DNA of 58,770 nucleotides from an uncultured Erysipelotrichaceae bacterium (GTDB lineage: Bacteria; Bacillota_I; Bacilli_A; Erysipelotrichales; Erysipelotrichaceae), in contig CACYXJ010000005.1 of assembly GCA_902778375.1 (NCBI GenBank), positions 1-58,770 on the forward strand, in the 5' to 3' direction. Below the pieces are notes generated by a model, which was not told the origin of the DNA, ran no database searches, and saw nothing but the letters and a program-made list of their open reading frames with translations. Of the stretch, positions 22,735 through 31,574 are shown in pieces. How positions within the stretch are numbered: the stretch's first letter is position 1; the number at the start of each line of letters is the position of its first letter. The position numbers were made by a program, and so were the translations under genes.

Positions 22735-25536
22735 TTATTTTTTGCCTTTGTTGAACAGGATCTTGATTTCTCTCTTAGCGGCGTAAGGGATGATTTCCTT
22801 CATCTTGTCTTCCGCCTTGATCATCTTGGACGCACCAGGCAGGTCGCGGGTCAGATGGATTGCGTCGAATTCGCACCTTGTCGTGCATAGGCCGCAGCCG
22901 ACACATCTGTTCAGGTCGACGACCGTGGCGCCGCAGCTCAGGCAGCGGGATGCTTCCTGCTTCACCTGTTCTTCGGTAAACGGCAGACGGTTGTCGTGGA
23001 ACTTGTTGTCCTTGGTCGCGAGCTTGTGTCCCGGTACCTGTCTTCTGCTGGTGTCATAGGACGGGAAGACGATATCGTCCTTGTCGAGTTCGATGAACTG
23101 TCTGAGGTCGCGGCCGATCGTCAGCGAGTTGCCCGGATGAACGAATCTGTTCAGGGAATCACTGGCCATCTTTCCGGCTGCGATGGCATCGATGGCAAAG
23201 CGCGGTCCGGTATAGACGTCGCCGCCGACAAAGATATCCTTTTCACCGGTCTGGAATGTGACCTGGTCGGCCTTGGCTGTGCCGTTGCGGTTGAGCTCGA
23301 CGGCCGTGCCTTCCAGCAGACTGCCCCATTCGACCGACTGGCCGATGGACATCAGGACATGCGAAGCGTTGATCGTCATGGTATCTTCTTCGTCAAACTG
23401 CGGGTTGAAGCGGCCTTCGGCATCCTTGACAGCCGTGCATCTCTTGAAGACGATGCCGGTAACCTTGCCGTCCTTTGTCAGGATTTCCTTCGGACCCCAG
23501 CCGTTATTGACAGTGATATTTTCTTCCTTGGCTTCGAGAACTTCATCGTCAGCCGCGGGCATTTCGTTTTCGCCTTCCAGACAGACCATTGAGACCTTGC
23601 CGTCTGTCAGTCTGATGGCAGTTCTTGCCACGTCGACCGCGACATTGCCGCCGCCGACAACAACGACATCGCCGTTCAGTGTTTCATCATGGTTCAGGTT
23701 GACTCTTCTCAAGAAGTCGACACCGGTTTCGACACCCTTGGCATCTTCGCCCGGAATACCGGCAAGTCTGCCGCCCTGGGCACCGATGGCCACATAGAAT
23801 GCCTTGTAGCCTTCATGTCTGAGATCCTGGATCGTAACATCCTTTCCTACTTCGACACCGCATCTGAATTCGACACCTATCTGTCTCAGCACATCGATTT
23901 CAGCATCGATGACATCTTTTTCAAGACGGAAGGCAGGGATGCCGTATGTCAGCATGCCACCCGGTTTTTCTTCCTTTTCGAAGATGGTGACCGGATATCC
24001 GTTGGTGCGCAGATAGTAGGCGCAGCTCATGCCGGCCGGACCGGCACCGATAATGGCGATCTTGAATTCGTCGCCCCAGAAGCCGCCGTCACGGTCGTGC
24101 TTCTCGCAGATCGGAACATATCTGTTTTCCTGCTTCAGTTCCTGGGCGGCGATGAACTTCTTGATTTCGTCGATGGCGACCGGCTGGTCGATCAGGCCTC
24201 TGGTGCATGCTTCCTCGCAGCGGCGGTTGCAGATGGCGCCGCAGACTGCCGGGAACGGGTTGTCCTGCTTGATCAGCTTCAGAGCGTCCATGTATCTGCC
24301 CTCTTTCGCCATCTTCACATAACCCTGTACAGCCAGGTGGGCCGGACATGCGGTCTTGCAGGGAGAAGTGCCGGTGTCATAGCAGTTGACCTTGATATCA
24401 GCACGGTAATTCGGATTCCAGTTGTCTTCGGTCCACTTCACTTCATCCGGCAGCTGGGTCAGCGGATATTTGACCGGACCGTCCTTTTTGCACAGTTTCT
24501 GGCCGAGTCTGGCAGCGCCGACCGGACATACTTCCACGCATTTGCCGCAGGCGACACACTTCTGGGCATCGACATGGGCACGGTATGCGGAACGGACGGA
24601 ATTCGGTGTGTTGTACAGTTTGGCAAGACGCAGGGCGTTGCAGGATGCCGGCGAGCAGTTACAGATACCGACGATCTTTTCTTCGCCGTCGATATTTGTC
24701 GTCTGATGGACATAGCCGTGGCGTTCCGCTCTCTGCAGTGTCTCCATGACCTGTTCATAGGTGCGGTACTGACCGACACCGCGCAGCACCATGAATTCAG
24801 CCAGGTCACCGACACCGATGCAGAAGTTGCCTTCGATATCGCCGCAGTTCTCACCGCGCCATGTCTGCTGGCGGCGGCAGGTGCAGACACCGATACTGTA
24901 TTTGTCATATTTGTTCAGCCAGTGGGAGATCTTTTCGATCGGCAGGGCTGTGCTCTCGTGTTCGATCGCTTTTTCGACCGGGATGACATGCATGCCGATT
25001 CCGGCACCGCCCTGGGGAACCATCGGTGTGATCCCTTCCAGCGGCAGCTGGGTCATCAGGTTGAAGAACGTGGCGAGCCGCGGATGCTGCTCGACCAGTT
25101 CGGTGTTGATCATCATGAATTCAGCCGAACCGGGCACGAAGATCGGTACATTGTAAGCCAGGTGTCTGTCTTCGTTTTCGCGGTTGCATTCCACCAGACC
25201 GATCCACATCAGATGCTGCACGACTTCCTGCGCGTGTTCGACAGTCATGTCATTGCGGCTGGCGATCTCTTCGATATCGAGATTGCTTCTGGTCTTTTTG
25301 AACGACAGCATCAGCTTGACTTCTTCCTTGGTCAGTATTTCATCAAGCATCCAGTATTCCGGATCTTCATAGGTCATCGTTCCGGTATATTTGACAAGAT
25401 ACCGGTCGGTGATCATATTTCCGAGTTTCAGGACCAGTTTCGCCTTTTCCGGGTCGGCCGGAACATAGTTCGGGTCGATTTCCATATTGCGGCGGTCCCA
25501 GTCATTGATCATTCTGTTTTTCTGCTCATGCATCAT
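22735..25536 (-). CDS. Large GltD-like FAD/NAD(P) oxidoreductase with several 4Fe-4S domains
   Basis: A 933-residue cytoplasmic redox protein. The order is: an N-terminal helical/winged-helix-like region (about 60-120); a Cys-rich domain (CTCRR, CGD, FCIGVGD, CNCSPASC) near 215-300; a ferredoxin cluster CVACGKCVEVCP near 325; a GltD-type Fe-S domain with repeated Cys (CKTACPAH, CGAICNRRCEEAC); an FAD domain with IIGAGPAGMSCAYYL near 490; an NAD(P) domain with VVGGGNVAVDVA near 625; and a C-terminal ferredoxin (CLSCG, CVGCGLCTTRC). Such proteins move electrons between NAD(P)H and ferredoxin or an unknown acceptor. The fused N-terminal region is unusual. It is monocistronic with an extended -10 TGATATGAT (25570-25578) upstream. 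Confidence 0.88.
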   Translation of the reverse strand: MMHEQKNRMINDWDRRNMEIDPNYVPADPEKAKLVLKLGNMITDRYLVKYTGTMTYEDPEYWMLDEILTKEEVKLMLSFKKTRSNLDIEEIASRNDMTVEHAQEVVQHLMWIGLVECNRENEDRHLAYNVPIFVPGSAEFMMINTELVEQHPRLATFFNLMTQLPLEGITPMVPQGGAGIGMHVIPVEKAIEHESTALPIEKISHWLNKYDKYSIGVCTCRRQQTWRGENCGDIEGNFCIGVGDLAEFMVLRGVGQYRTYEQVMETLQRAERHGYVHQTTNIDGEEKIVGICNCSPASCNALRLAKLYNTPNSVRSAYRAHVDAQKCVACGKCVEVCPVGAARLGQKLCKKDGPVKYPLTQLPDEVKWTEDNWNPNYRADIKVNCYDTGTSPCKTACPAHLAVQGYVKMAKEGRYMDALKLIKQDNPFPAVCGAICNRRCEEACTRGLIDQPVAIDEIKKFIAAQELKQENRYVPICEKHDRDGGFWGDEFKIAIIGAGPAGMSCAYYLRTNGYPVTIFEKEEKPGGMLTYGIPAFRLEKDVIDAEIDVLRQIGVEFRCGVEVGKDVTIQDLRHEGYKAFYVAIGAQGGRLAGIPGEDAKGVETGVDFLRRVNLNHDETLNGDVVVVGGGNVAVDVARTAIRLTDGKVSMVCLEGENEMPAADDEVLEAKEENITVNNGWGPKEILTKDGKVTGIVFKRCTAVKDAEGRFNPQFDEEDTMTINASHVLMSIGQSVEWGSLLEGTAVELNRNGTAKADQVTFQTGEKDIFVGGDVYTGPRFAIDAIAAGKMASDSLNRFVHPGNSLTIGRDLRQFIELDKDDIVFPSYDTSRRQVPGHKLATKDNKFHDNRLPFTEEQVKQEASRCLSCGATVVDLNRCVGCGLCTTRCEFDAIHLTRDLPGASKMIKAEDKMKEIIPYAAKREIKILFNKGKK

Positions 25537-25601
25537 ATTATGGTTTCCTCACACACTTTCAGCATTCCTATCATATCATTGAAGCTTTCCGAAAAATATA
25601 A

Positions 25602-27131
<1,530 letters not shown>

Positions 27132-27160
27132 CCGTTCACACAGCTTCTTAAACTGAACAG

Positions 27161-27190
27161 AGGATCAGCCATTTCCGGCCGATCCTTTTT
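27161..27190 (+). terminator. Terminator of the GH1 gene
   Basis: AGGATCAGCC pairs with GGCCGATCCT (one mismatch) around six bases, followed by five Ts. Confidence 0.85.
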
Positions 27191-27266
27191 CATGTTTTTG
27201 CAGCGACAAAGCACAAAAAAACCTCCGCATTGTGAATGCAGAGGCATTTGCATCATACTTTTCTGA

Positions 27267-27500
27267 TCAACCGTACTTAGCTCTGAGTTCTTTATCCAGA
27301 GCGTCGAGCTGGTTCAGTATTTCCAGATATCTTTCCCTGCTGAAGTTCGGATCGTTGTTCTTGTTCATGATCTGCAGTTCAACCAGCATGCCGCCAAGTC
27401 TCTGCAGTTCGGCAAGATCCTCCGGACTGAGATCGTCCACATTGTATCCGCCGGAAACTGTTCCCAGCATTTCGTCTTCCAATACCAATAAGTCTTTCAT
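27267..27500 (-). CDS. Small double-glycine leader peptide 1 (77 aa)
   Basis: The N-terminal 18 residues look like a bacteriocin/pheromone-type double-glycine leader: a charged amphipathic segment ending EDEMLGTVSGG, with cleavage expected after GG. The remaining 59 residues are acidic and helical with no cysteine. A clear AAGGAG lies 10 bases before ATG 27500. It is the second gene of a two-gene unit with peptide 2. No C39-peptidase ABC transporter or immunity gene lies nearby, so export machinery must be elsewhere if this is a secreted peptide. It may be a bacteriocin, a signalling peptide or a RiPP precursor. Confidence 0.7.
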   Translation of the reverse strand: MKDLLVLEDEMLGTVSGGYNVDDLSPEDLAELQRLGGMLVELQIMNKNNDPNFSRERYLEILNQLDALDKELRAKYG

Positions 27501-27536
27501 CTCTGTTTTTCTCCTTATATTAGTTCCGCATGCAAA

Positions 27537-27821
27537 TCAATGATTCCGCTGATAGACAAGATGAGCAAGCTTCCAGGCCCGCGGTGCACCGGCGTATGGT
27601 GTGTCCTGCCAGTATTTGTCGCGATCCATCAGATAATAGTCACCGGTCGTTACGCCCCAGCCGGCAAGATACGGCAGAGCGTCCAGATCACCGTACATCT
27701 GAAAATATAATTCGAAGATCTGTGCAAGTTCTTCCTCGGAATATGCTGAGACATCAAGATCTCCGCCGCTTACCTGACTGAGCAGTTCTTCCGAAAGAAC
27801 CGTTGTTGTCTTTTTTTCCAT
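27537..27821 (-). CDS. Small double-glycine leader peptide 2 (94 aa)
   Basis: The first 20 residues end LSEELLSQVSGG, the same leader pattern as peptide 1 (E-E-x-L-x-x-V-S-G-G). The predicted mature part of 74 residues is acidic at first, then rich in Tyr, Trp and Gly (YLAGWG, DYYLMD, KYWQDTPY) and has no cysteine. AGGAGG lies about 8 bases before ATG 27821. A TTGACG -35-like box lies about 65 bases upstream on the minus strand. It is the first of two tandem leader-bearing genes. Function unknown; a class II-type bacteriocin or exported signal are the main options. Confidence 0.72.
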   Translation of the reverse strand: MEKKTTTVLSEELLSQVSGGDLDVSAYSEEELAQIFELYFQMYGDLDALPYLAGWGVTTGDYYLMDRDKYWQDTPYAGAPRAWKLAHLVYQRNH

Positions 27822-28020
27822 AGCTTTTTCCTCCTGCAGTGATTACTGCTTCCACTATGATTTTCATGCATATGTAATTGTGCGTCAAGGCTGTGTTGAT
27901 TCACTCTTTAAAAGAGCATTTTAAAGTATCACTGCCGGCAGATGATGTCAACAATATCTCCATCACGGCAGGATACTGTTATATGCCTGCATGTAGCTGC
28001 GCGGACAAGTCATATCCTCA

Positions 28021-28045
28021 AAAAAAAGGGAGCTTTCATGCTCCC
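28021..28045 (-). terminator. Terminator of glgB
   Basis: GGGAGC pairs with GCTCCC around six bases; eight Ts follow on the minus strand. Confidence 0.85.
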
Positions 28046-28058
28046 TGTAATGAATCGA

Positions 28059-30164
28059 TTACTTCTCGTGGAAACGGAAGACAGCACAGCCATATCCCGG
28101 CAGCGGATATTCGACACGGAACGGCTGTCCGTCGCACTCGCCTGCCACGGCAGTATAGACACGCTTCTTGTCGGACTTTGCCGTTACCTCGCCGTTCTCG
28201 TCGAGCACCAGTGTGTATCTGCCCTTGACCGGAGCGCCGACCATGTAGTCCGGACGGTCTACCGGTGTCATGTTGATCACGAACAGCAGACTGTTCTTGC
28301 GGCTCTTGTCGCGGCGGATGAAGCTGAAGATGCTTCTGGAGTTGTCGTCGGCATTGACCCAGGAGAATCCTTCCCAGGAATCATCCAGTTCGTACATTGC
28401 CGGATACTTCTTGTACATGTGCAGCAGGTCATGGACGAAGTTCTGCATGTCGCGGTTCAGCGGTTCGTCGCACAGTTCCCAGTTCAGCTGGACTTTCTCG
28501 TCCCATTCATGGTACTGGGCGAAGTCCTGGCCCATGAACAGCAGCTTCTTGCCGGCATGGCCGAACATGAATGTATAGCCGCACTTCAGGTTTCTGAACT
28601 TATCACCGTCCAGACCCGGCATCTTGTTGATCATCGAACACTTCAGGTGAACGACTTCGTCATGCGAGAGGACAAGGATGAACTTTTCGCTGGTTGCATA
28701 GCTCATGCCGAATGTCATCTTGTTGTGGTTGTCCTTACGGAAATACGGATCCAGCTTCATGTAATCCAGGAAGTCATGCATCCAGCCCATGTTCCACTTA
28801 TAGGTGAATCCAAGACCGTCATCTTCCGGTCTGGTCGTGATTCTCGGCCATGCTGTGGATTCTTCAGCAACGATGATCGTGCCGTCCTTACGGCCTCTGA
28901 TGACAGAATTCAGATGCTTGAAGAATTCCATGGAATCGAGGTTGCCGTTGTCGCCGTATTTGTTCGGGATCCATTCGCCGTCCTTGCGGCCATAGTCCAG
29001 ATACAGCATGGAAGCGACAGCGTCGACACGCAGTCCGTCGATATGATACTCGTCATACCAGTACAGGGCGTTGCCGATCATGAAGTTCTTGACTTCCGGT
29101 TTGGAGTAGTCGAAGCACTTGGTGCCCCAGTCGGGATGTTCGCCCATACGCGGGTCGGGATATTCGAACAGTGCTTCGCCGTCAAAGTCTGCCAGACCAT
29201 GGGCATCCTTCGGGAAGTGTGCCGGTACCCAGTCGAGAATGACGCCGATGCCATGCTTGTGCAGGTAGTCGACAAAGTACATGAAGTCCTTCGGCTCGCC
29301 GTAACGGGAAGTCGGCGCGTAGTAACCGGTAACCTGATAGCCCCACGATCCGTCATACGGATACTCGGCGATGCCCATCAGCTCGACATGCGTATAGCCC
29401 ATCCAGTTGCAGTATTCGGCCAGTTCCTTGGCATATTCGCGGTAGTTCATGAAGCCGTCTTCGTCATCATAGTTTTCGCGCTTGAGCCAGGAGCCGAGAT
29501 GAACTTCATAAATTGCCATCGGCTGGTCGAATGTGCCCTTGGAAGCACGTTCCGTCATCCACTTGGCGTCGCCCCATTTATAGCCGGCGATATCGGCTGT
29601 CTTGCTGGCGGTTCCCGGTCTGAATTCAGCCGAGAATGCATATGGGTCAGCCTTGTAGAGAATGTCGCCCTTCTTGGTCAGGATCGCGTATTTGTAAACT
29701 TCGCCGAATCCCATGCCTTCGATAAAGCCTTCATAGATTCCGCTCTTTTCCAACGGTATCATGTAGTTCGCCTTGGGATCCCACTGATTGCGGTCGCAGA
29801 CGATCGATACTGCCTTGGCATGCGGTGCCCAGACAGCGAAATGCATGCCGCTCTTTCCTTCATGCTTTGCCGGATGCGCGCCCATCTTCTGATACACCTT
29901 GTAGTTGGTGCTCTTCGCCAGAAGATAACGGTCAAACGGTGTCAGGAATACCGGATCGAGAGGCTTCTGCTCGGCCTTTTTCTTCGGGGCAGCCGCTGTT
30001 TCCTTTGTCACGGCAGCCGTCTTTTTCTTCGGAGCAACTGCTGTTTCCTTCTTTGCCGCAGCTGTCTTTTTCTTCGGCGCTGCTGCGGTTTCCTTCTTCA
30101 CGGCAGCTGTCTTTTTCTTCGTGGCAGCCGCTGTTTCCTTGGTAGTTTCTTTTTTCTGTGCCAT
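28059..30164 (-). CDS. glgB: 1,4-alpha-glucan (glycogen) branching enzyme with N-terminal Lys/Ala-rich repeat tail
   Basis: Introduces alpha-1,6 branches in glycogen. The 701 residues begin with about 62 residues of low-complexity Lys/Ala/Thr/Pro repeats (units like KKKTAAVKKET and AAPKKK), resembling histone H1 tails. Then come the CBM48 domain (GMHFAVWAPHA near 105), the GH13 barrel with IDGLRVDAVASM carrying the nucleophile Asp, VAEES with the acid Glu and LSHDEVVH with the third acidic residue, and a C-terminal beta domain. ATG 30164 is chosen over TTG 30170; GAGGG lies 7 bases upstream. No other glg genes are adjacent. The basic tail is not part of normal GlgB and might bind polyanions or the glycogen particle. 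Confidence 0.93.
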   Translation of the reverse strand: MAQKKETTKETAAATKKKTAAVKKETAAAPKKKTAAAKKETAVAPKKKTAAVTKETAAAPKKKAEQKPLDPVFLTPFDRYLLAKSTNYKVYQKMGAHPAKHEGKSGMHFAVWAPHAKAVSIVCDRNQWDPKANYMIPLEKSGIYEGFIEGMGFGEVYKYAILTKKGDILYKADPYAFSAEFRPGTASKTADIAGYKWGDAKWMTERASKGTFDQPMAIYEVHLGSWLKRENYDDEDGFMNYREYAKELAEYCNWMGYTHVELMGIAEYPYDGSWGYQVTGYYAPTSRYGEPKDFMYFVDYLHKHGIGVILDWVPAHFPKDAHGLADFDGEALFEYPDPRMGEHPDWGTKCFDYSKPEVKNFMIGNALYWYDEYHIDGLRVDAVASMLYLDYGRKDGEWIPNKYGDNGNLDSMEFFKHLNSVIRGRKDGTIIVAEESTAWPRITTRPEDDGLGFTYKWNMGWMHDFLDYMKLDPYFRKDNHNKMTFGMSYATSEKFILVLSHDEVVHLKCSMINKMPGLDGDKFRNLKCGYTFMFGHAGKKLLFMGQDFAQYHEWDEKVQLNWELCDEPLNRDMQNFVHDLLHMYKKYPAMYELDDSWEGFSWVNADDNSRSIFSFIRRDKSRKNSLLFVINMTPVDRPDYMVGAPVKGRYTLVLDENGEVTAKSDKKRVYTAVAGECDGQPFRVEYPLPGYGCAVFRFHEK
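29978..30150 (-). repeat. In-frame tandem repeats encoding the GlgB basic tail
   Basis: Imperfect tandem units with recurring TTCTTCGG(C/A)GC and CTGTTTCCTT motifs encode the alternating KKKTAA and KETAAAP blocks of the tail. Such a repeat can expand or contract in frame. Confidence 0.75.
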
Positions 30165-30324
30165 ATCCAAACCCTCAATATTTAATTATGAAAATGCTAA
30201 GAAATTCTTTGTTTCTATATTGATTCTAACACGAAAAATCATTCTTTGCAGTTAACTTCAAAAAGGAAGATAAGAGATCTTTTTATTCCCTTGAATTTTG
30301 TGATAATTTTGTGAAATCTGAGTA

Positions 30325-30353
30325 TTGTAAACGGTTTCAGCAGGGTGTATATT
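30325..30353 (+). promoter_or_regulatory. mglB promoter
   Basis: -35 TTGTAA (30325-30330), 17-base spacer, -10 TATATT (30348-30353); start near 30360. The cre site lies across its -35 and spacer. Confidence 0.8.
30326..30339 (+). promoter_or_regulatory. cre site (CcpA or other LacI-family operator)
   Basis: TGTAAACGGTTTCA fits the cre consensus TGWAANCGNTNWCA at every position. It overlaps the -35 box and spacer of the mglB promoter, a position expected to give repression by CcpA-HPr(Ser-P), or by a GalR-type regulator. Confidence 0.85.
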
Positions 30354-30398
30354 GAACTTGCAAAGTGAACTTTTGCGAAATGATAATTGGAGGGAATA

Positions 30399-31412
30399 AT
30401 GAAAAAGTTCAAGACTCTTCTCGCCTCCGCTCTGATCATTGCCATGGCAGCTGGCTGCTCCAGCTCTGCTCCGACAACAGGCGGCGACACAGGCTCCACC
30501 GATGCAAAGACATACAATGTCGGTGTTGCAATCTACCAGTTCGATGACAACTTCATGACTCTGTACCGTAACGAAATCGAATCTTACTTCAAGACACTGG
30601 AAACAGACGAAGTCAAGTACAACGTTACAATCGTTGACGGTAAGAACGACATGGCTGAACAGCAGAACCAGATCGACAACTTCATCACTCAGGGAATGGA
30701 TGTTATTATCCTGAACCTCGTTCAGACTTCTTCCGCTGATGCCACAATCGACAAAGTTGTCGCTGCAGGCATCCCGCTCGTTCTGATCAACCGTGAGCCG
30801 CTCGGCGAAAACGGCGACGAATCCTACAAGGGAATCCTCGACAACCCGACAGTCTGCTATGTTGGTGCAGATGCTCGTCAGTCCGGAACATTCCAGGGCG
30901 AAATCATTGCTGAACTGCCGGATCACGGCGACCTCAACGGCGATGGCAAGATCTCCTACATCATGATCGAAGGCGATCCGGAAAACATCGACGCTCAGTA
31001 TCGTACAGAATTCTCCATCAAGGCTCTGACAGACGCTGGTCTGACAGTTGAATGCCTCGATGATCAGGTTGGTAACTGGGCTCAGGCAAAGGGTGAAGAA
31101 ATCACATCCAACGCTCTGTCTCAGCACGGCGATGCTATTGAAGTAGTATTCTGCAACAACGACGCTATGGCTCTCGGTGCAGCTGCTGCTATCAAGGCTA
31201 AGGGCCGCACAGTCGGAAAAGACATTTACCTCGTTGGTGTCGACGCTCTTGATGAATGCCAGGAAATGGTTAAGAACGGCGAAATGACAGGTACAGTCCT
31301 GAACGACCACATCGGTCAGTCCCACACAGCAGTTGATGTCGCAGTCAAGGCTCTGAACGGCGAAAAACTCGACAACTACTACTGGGTCGACTATGTAAAG
31401 GTCACAAAATAA
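30399..31412 (+). CDS. mglB: Galactose/glucose ABC transporter substrate-binding lipoprotein
   Basis: Extracellular sugar-binding protein of the MglBAC importer. The 337 residues start with a lipoprotein signal ending AAGC (Cys22 or so is lipidated), a short Ser/Thr/Gly linker, then the two-lobed periplasmic-binding-protein fold. A calcium loop DLNGDGKIS near 180 matches the EF-hand-like site of MglB, and the ligand-contact segments VVFCNNDAMALGA and GVDAL are present. ATG 30399 has GGAGGG 5 bases upstream. It is followed by a strong terminator before mglA, which would keep MglB in excess. Codon use differs from its neighbours (many ACA, GCT, GTT), as expected of a highly expressed gene. Confidence 0.93.
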   Translation: MKKFKTLLASALIIAMAAGCSSSAPTTGGDTGSTDAKTYNVGVAIYQFDDNFMTLYRNEIESYFKTLETDEVKYNVTIVDGKNDMAEQQNQIDNFITQGMDVIILNLVQTSSADATIDKVVAAGIPLVLINREPLGENGDESYKGILDNPTVCYVGADARQSGTFQGEIIAELPDHGDLNGDGKISYIMIEGDPENIDAQYRTEFSIKALTDAGLTVECLDDQVGNWAQAKGEEITSNALSQHGDAIEVVFCNNDAMALGAAAAIKAKGRTVGKDIYLVGVDALDECQEMVKNGEMTGTVLNDHIGQSHTAVDVAVKALNGEKLDNYYWVDYVKVTK

Positions 31413-31435
31413 TTCTGATCTGAACATATAACCGA

Positions 31436-31475
31436 AAAAAGGGGGTAAAGCCCATGGCTTCTGCCCCCTTTTCTT
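31436..31475 (+). terminator. Terminator between mglB and mglA
   Basis: AAAGGGGG pairs with CCCCCTTT with an inner AGCC/GGCT stem, then TTCTTT. It should stop most mglB transcripts. Confidence 0.8.
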
Positions 31476-31503
31476 TACGACGAAAATTTGAATGCCGCTG
31501 AAA

Positions 31504-31517
31504 AGAAAGCGGTTTCA
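31504..31517 (+). promoter_or_regulatory. Second cre-like site, upstream of mglA
   Basis: AGAAAGCGGTTTCA matches the cre consensus except for the first base. It overlaps the expected -35 region of the mglA promoter (-10 TATAAT at 31536-31541). Confidence 0.7.
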
Positions 31518-31535
31518 GTTCGGGCAAAAACCTAA

Positions 31536-31541
31536 TATAAT
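31536..31541 (+). promoter_or_regulatory. mglA promoter -10 box
   Basis: TATAAT with a poor -35 (TTTCAG, 17 bases upstream), 34 bases before the mglA start. Confidence 0.55.
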
Positions 31542-31574
31542 AAAGGTAAAGTTAAGGGAGGCAATCATAATCAT

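Noticed and set aside
27904..27916. CTCTTT-A-AAAGAG inverted repeat upstream of the double-glycine peptides as an operator
   Set aside because: It is short and AT-rich, not clearly placed relative to a promoter, and no matching second copy was found.
29978..30150. Regular repeats that could be mistaken for a CRISPR array
   Set aside because: The repeats are in frame, imperfect, without unique spacers of constant length, and encode the basic tail of GlgB.
27942..30185. A 747-codon open frame on the plus strand opposite glgB
   Set aside because: It is the antisense shadow of glgB: no ribosome site, no recognisable domain, and a His/Val/Gln-rich composition expected from the complement of a codon-biased gene. 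The same applies to long plus-strand frames opposite 22735-25536 and 34763-36607 and to the minus-strand frame at 25614-26900 opposite the GH1 gene.
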